6,747 nucleotides of DNA, from NCBI GenBank assembly GCA_009780595.1, contig WQZT01000092.1, positions 1 through 6,747 of the forward strand, in the 5' to 3' direction. Position numbers and translations under genes: made by a program. The stretch is from Treponema sp. GTDB lineage: Bacteria > Spirochaetota > Spirochaetia > Treponematales > Breznakiellaceae. The notes beneath the pieces are model-generated. The model worked only from the letters and a program-made list of their open reading frames with translations, did no database searches and was not told the DNA's origin. How positions within the stretch are numbered: position 1 is the first letter of the stretch; every line of letters begins with the position of its first letter. Below are positions 4,383 through 6,747 of this stretch, piece after piece.

Positions 4383-5286
4383 TTGAGGGCAATTCTCTTA
4401 GAAAATCAAGCAAGGGTTGTGTCCAGTCTTTTGCTGTTTCGCCTTCGGCGAGAAAACGGCGGTACAGGTTGATAATGTGCTGGCGGATTTCTTCCGCGTC
4501 TGCGCTGGCAGGGAGTTTTTCGCCCTTGAAAAGCTCCGCCGCAAAACGCACGGCTTCTTCCGGCGGAAAAAGGCGCGGCTCGAAACGGGTCATCGCGTAC
4601 ATCGCCGCCGGAACGCAGTTGACGCTGTGCTGTTTTATGTACAGCACGGCTTCCGTGATAGCAACCGCTCCCCGGTACAGCTCCTGCGACAGCGGCGCGG
4701 CGTTTTCCCCGGCGAACGTTTCCAGCACTTCCCTGAAAAAAGTGTAGGTGCGGATGACCACCATCACGTGAAGGCTGGGAACGCACATAAGGTGCGGGTC
4801 AAGCCCGTGAATGGGCAGGAAGCGCGGATGCCCCAGGTAAAACGGCCGGTTGGTGGTTGACAAGTTCCGCGAGTAAACCTGCCCAGCCCGGGCGTACAGT
4901 TGCCCCATACTTTCGAGAAAGGTCAAGTCCGGCTCCTGCGCGCGTCTGCCGTAGTTTCGCAGGAGAAAGCCGAGGCAGCGGATCCAGAACGCGACAAAAT
5001 CGAGGTAAATGGTGATTTTTTCGGGCCAGAAGGGGATTCGGGTATCAAGCGGGTGATCCGCTTTTGAGACGGGGATGCGACCCGGCAAAAAAGCGGCGCG
5101 GTACTGGGCAAAGAAAAAATGCTTCATTATAGACGCAATGCAGCGCAGTGCGGGAACTCGCAGAAGGTTGCTGCCCAACACCCTGAGAAAACTCCTGCCT
5201 ACGGATTCGCGGGATATACTATCCCGGGATATACTATCTGTAGATGTCGTATCTGCGGTAACGCTTGTCTGTGGTATATGTGTCAT
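4372..5286 (-). CDS. PAP2-like protein with degenerate phosphatase signature
   Basis: No family is certain, but 304 residues carry the three spaced motifs of PAP2-type (type 2 phosphatidic acid phosphatase) enzymes. Motif 1 is R140-x6-R147-P148 (RNLSTTNRP), matching K/R-x6-RP. Motif 2 is PSLH (170-173), the variant of PSGH seen in AUR1-like members, with His173. Motif 3 is LYIKQHSVNC (215-224), where KQH keeps catalytic-position His220, but the usual Asp four residues later is Cys224. PAP2 enzymes hydrolyse or transfer phosphate on lipid or isoprenoid phosphates. Segments at about 91-109 and 166-184 are only moderately hydrophobic, so it may be soluble or peripheral. The first 30 residues are Ser/Thr-rich and come from a DNA repeat. 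The ATG at 5286 has a weak site, and GTG at 5181 behind AGGAG is an alternative. It follows garD by 46 nt on the same strand. Confidence 0.6.
   Translation of the reverse strand: MTHIPQTSVTADTTSTDSISRDSISRESVGRSFLRVLGSNLLRVPALRCIASIMKHFFFAQYRAAFLPGRIPVSKADHPLDTRIPFWPEKITIYLDFVAFWIRCLGFLLRNYGRRAQEPDLTFLESMGQLYARAGQVYSRNLSTTNRPFYLGHPRFLPIHGLDPHLMCVPSLHVMVVIRTYTFFREVLETFAGENAAPLSQELYRGAVAITEAVLYIKQHSVNCVPAAMYAMTRFEPRLFPPEEAVRFAAELFKGEKLPASADAEEIRQHIINLYRRFLAEGETAKDWTQPLLDFLRELPSKAN
5192..5196 (-). promoter_or_regulatory. Internal Shine-Dalgarno-like site supporting a shorter PAP2-like protein
   Basis: The minus strand reads AGGAG, 10 nt before an in-frame GTG at 5179-5181 (Val36 of the long form). 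If this start is used, the Ser-rich repeat-encoded segment would be untranslated leader and the protein would have 269 residues with all PAP2-like motifs intact. Confidence 0.35.
5208..5237. repeat. 15-bp tandem direct repeat with nested palindromes
   Basis: CGCGGGATATACTAT (5208-5222) is followed directly by CCCGGGATATACTAT (5223-5237), 14 of 15 identical. Within it are the perfect palindrome TATCCCGGGATA (5220-5231) and the inverted repeat GGGATA-TAC-TATCCC (5211-5225). Read on the minus strand as protein it gives DSISR twice in the PAP2-like N-terminus. It could be a coding microduplication or an operator-like site. Confidence 0.75.
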
Positions 5287-5332
5287 GACTCTCGGCAGTG
5301 TACCACAACGGCGGCTTTTTGTCAGGGCAGCT

Positions 5333-6747
5333 TCAATTTATCGGCGCTACATCGAACACGCACAGTTCGTTATACACCCGGTTCTTTTCCGCGAAAGGCT
5401 TGTAACGCCCAGATGCGGTATCAACTATCATTTTGAAAAGCCGCTGCCCCACATCGCGAATGCTTTCTTCCCCTTCGATAATCGTTCCCGCGTCAATGTC
5501 GATTATATCATTCCAGAGCTTTTTCAGTTCAGTCCGAGTGCTGACTTTTACAACCGGCGCAGCGGCAAGCCCGTACGGTGTACCGCGCCCGGTCGTAAAC
5601 ACCTGAAGGGCAGTCCCCGAAGCAAGCATCAGCGTTCCGCAGTGGAAGTCACTCGCCGGAGTAGCCGTAAAGAGCAGCCCCTTGTCGACGGCAAGCTCCC
5701 CCGCGGAAAGAATCCCCGCGATGGGAGCGCTGCCGGATTTGGCAAGCGCGCCCATAGTTTTCTCCATAATGTTGGAAAGCCCGCCAGCCTTGTTGCCCGG
5801 GCTCGGGTTGGAGTTGGTACTGGCGCCGCCGCGCTCCAGATACGCATCGTACCACCGCATTTCCCGTGCGAGCTTTTGGGAAACTTCCCGGCTTATGCAG
5901 CGCTCGGAAATAAACTGCACCCCGTCGCGCGCCTCGGTAATTTCCGGAAACATCACCGTTCCTCCGGCGCTCACCAAGAGATCGCTGGCATAACCCGTCG
6001 CGGGATTTGCCGTGATGCCGGAAAACGCATCACTTCCCCCGCACTGGATGCCGATGCAGAGTTTTTCCAGAGGAAGGCGCGTGCGCCTCCTTTCGTTGAG
6101 CTTTTGCAGTTTCGTTTCCGCCATGCGAAGCACCGCATCGAGCATCGCGTTGAACCCTGAAACTTTTTGCGCCACGATAACATTGTCAGAATTATTTTCA
6201 TGCGGCTGAAGCAACATATCCGGCGTGAGCTTTTCACAGCCCAGCGCAATGACCATAATCTGCCCACCGAAATTGGGGTTGCGGAGCAAGTTTCTCAATG
6301 TTCTGATAGGGATTTCTGCATCCGGCGACTCAATCGTACAGCCGCATCCGTAATTATGTTTTAGGACAGTTACACCGTCCACATTGGGATATTTGGGAAG
6401 CAGCTCGGTTCTAATTTTCTCCGCCGCAACATCAAGAACCCCCACAACGCACTGAACGGTGGGCATAATCCCTAAAATATTTCTGGTTCCGGCAAACTGG
6501 TTTCCCGGGACTTCGTACCCTTCAAAGCTATCCGGCAGCCCGTCTGGAAGGGGAATCGGCCACTGGGAGGCGGCCGGGAATTTACCCCACGCCATTCGAT
6601 CCAAGTCAGGCGGTTCGGGCATTTTCAGCACATGTTCGTCAATATGCCCGCCCGCCTGAATATCCTGAAGTAAGCTGCCGAGCACAACTCCGTAGCGGAT
6701 AACCGCATCGCCTTTTTTCAAATCTTTGAGGGCAATCTTATGCCCCC
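5333..6747 (-). CDS. garD: Galactarate dehydratase, N-terminus beyond the window
   Basis: Converts D-galactarate (or a close hexarate) to 5-dehydro-4-deoxy-D-glucarate by loss of water, the first step of aldarate breakdown in the cytoplasm. There are 470 residues in view. The frame stays open to the right edge, and the visible start GHKIALKDLKKGD aligns with an internal part of the SAF-type domain, so about 50 residues are outside; TTG at 6719-6721 is not the true start. The C-terminal catalytic domain shows YGCGC (132-136), GCEK (169-172), QCGGSDAFSG (234-243), NPSPGNKAGG (313-322) and TGRGTPYG (385-392). As I recall E. coli GarD, segments such as LLPKYPNVDGV, NPNFGG and GYASDLLV match it better than they match altronate dehydratase (UxaA) of the same family. 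Family members need a divalent metal. The protein ends normally (FDVAPIN). The PAP2-like gene follows after 46 nt. Confidence 0.88.
   Translation of the reverse strand, partial: GHKIALKDLKKGDAVIRYGVVLGSLLQDIQAGGHIDEHVLKMPEPPDLDRMAWGKFPAASQWPIPLPDGLPDSFEGYEVPGNQFAGTRNILGIMPTVQCVVGVLDVAAEKIRTELLPKYPNVDGVTVLKHNYGCGCTIESPDAEIPIRTLRNLLRNPNFGGQIMVIALGCEKLTPDMLLQPHENNSDNVIVAQKVSGFNAMLDAVLRMAETKLQKLNERRRTRLPLEKLCIGIQCGGSDAFSGITANPATGYASDLLVSAGGTVMFPEITEARDGVQFISERCISREVSQKLAREMRWYDAYLERGGASTNSNPSPGNKAGGLSNIMEKTMGALAKSGSAPIAGILSAGELAVDKGLLFTATPASDFHCGTLMLASGTALQVFTTGRGTPYGLAAAPVVKVSTRTELKKLWNDIIDIDAGTIIEGEESIRDVGQRLFKMIVDTASGRYKPFAEKNRVYNELCVFDVAPIN

Noticed and set aside
4627..4647. 7-bp inverted repeat GTGCTGT/ACAGCAC
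   Set aside because: It is inside the PAP2-like coding region, has no associated signal, and is of a length expected by chance.
5075..6160. Long plus-strand open frame of 361 codons
   Set aside because: It is antisense to garD and the PAP2-like gene, both of which have clear family motifs. Its composition is Arg/Pro/His-rich and it has no convincing ribosome binding site.
6719..6721. TTG as the start codon of garD
   Set aside because: The frame stays open to the window edge, and the residues before it (GHKIALKD) match the conserved N-terminal domain, so the gene starts outside the window.

Overview
The window looks like chromosomal DNA of a spirochaete, probably a Treponema-like gut species. 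I infer this from a loosely conserved spirochaete-type lipobox, a TPR protein with a small partner gene, helical proteins of unknown family and a GC content near 50%. No rRNA gene or other firm taxonomic marker is present, so this is an opinion from memory of such genomes and not a search result. I see no tRNA or rRNA gene, CRISPR array, transposase or phage gene.

Layout, left to right. (1) Positions 1-1582, minus strand: a small CxxC protein, then a branched-chain amino acid ABC transporter lipoprotein (livK type), then the first 24 codons of its permease (livH type), which runs off the left edge. (2) Positions 1690-4250, plus strand: an unrecognised helical protein followed 14 nt later by rsmD (16S rRNA m2G966 methyltransferase). 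A strong sigma-70-type promoter then precedes a 114-residue protein and a ten-TPR protein, which overlap by 4 nt. (3) Positions 4251-4382: a convergent junction holding two tandem copies of a palindromic element, each with two hairpins. (4) Positions 4372-6747, minus strand: galactarate dehydratase (garD, N-terminus beyond the right edge) followed by a protein with a degenerate PAP2 phosphatase signature.

The genes form at least four transcription units. The liv genes would import branched-chain amino acids or similar amides. RsmD modifies the small ribosomal subunit. GarD would feed hexarate sugar acids into central metabolism. The TPR pair and the PAP2-like protein have no assigned role.

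The most unusual items are the double-hairpin repeat, which supplies the stop codon of the PAP2-like gene; that gene's apparent loss of the motif-3 Asp; a 15-bp direct repeat with nested palindromes at its 5' end; and a four-repeat internal duplication in the TPR protein. Intergenic gaps are all under 130 nt.
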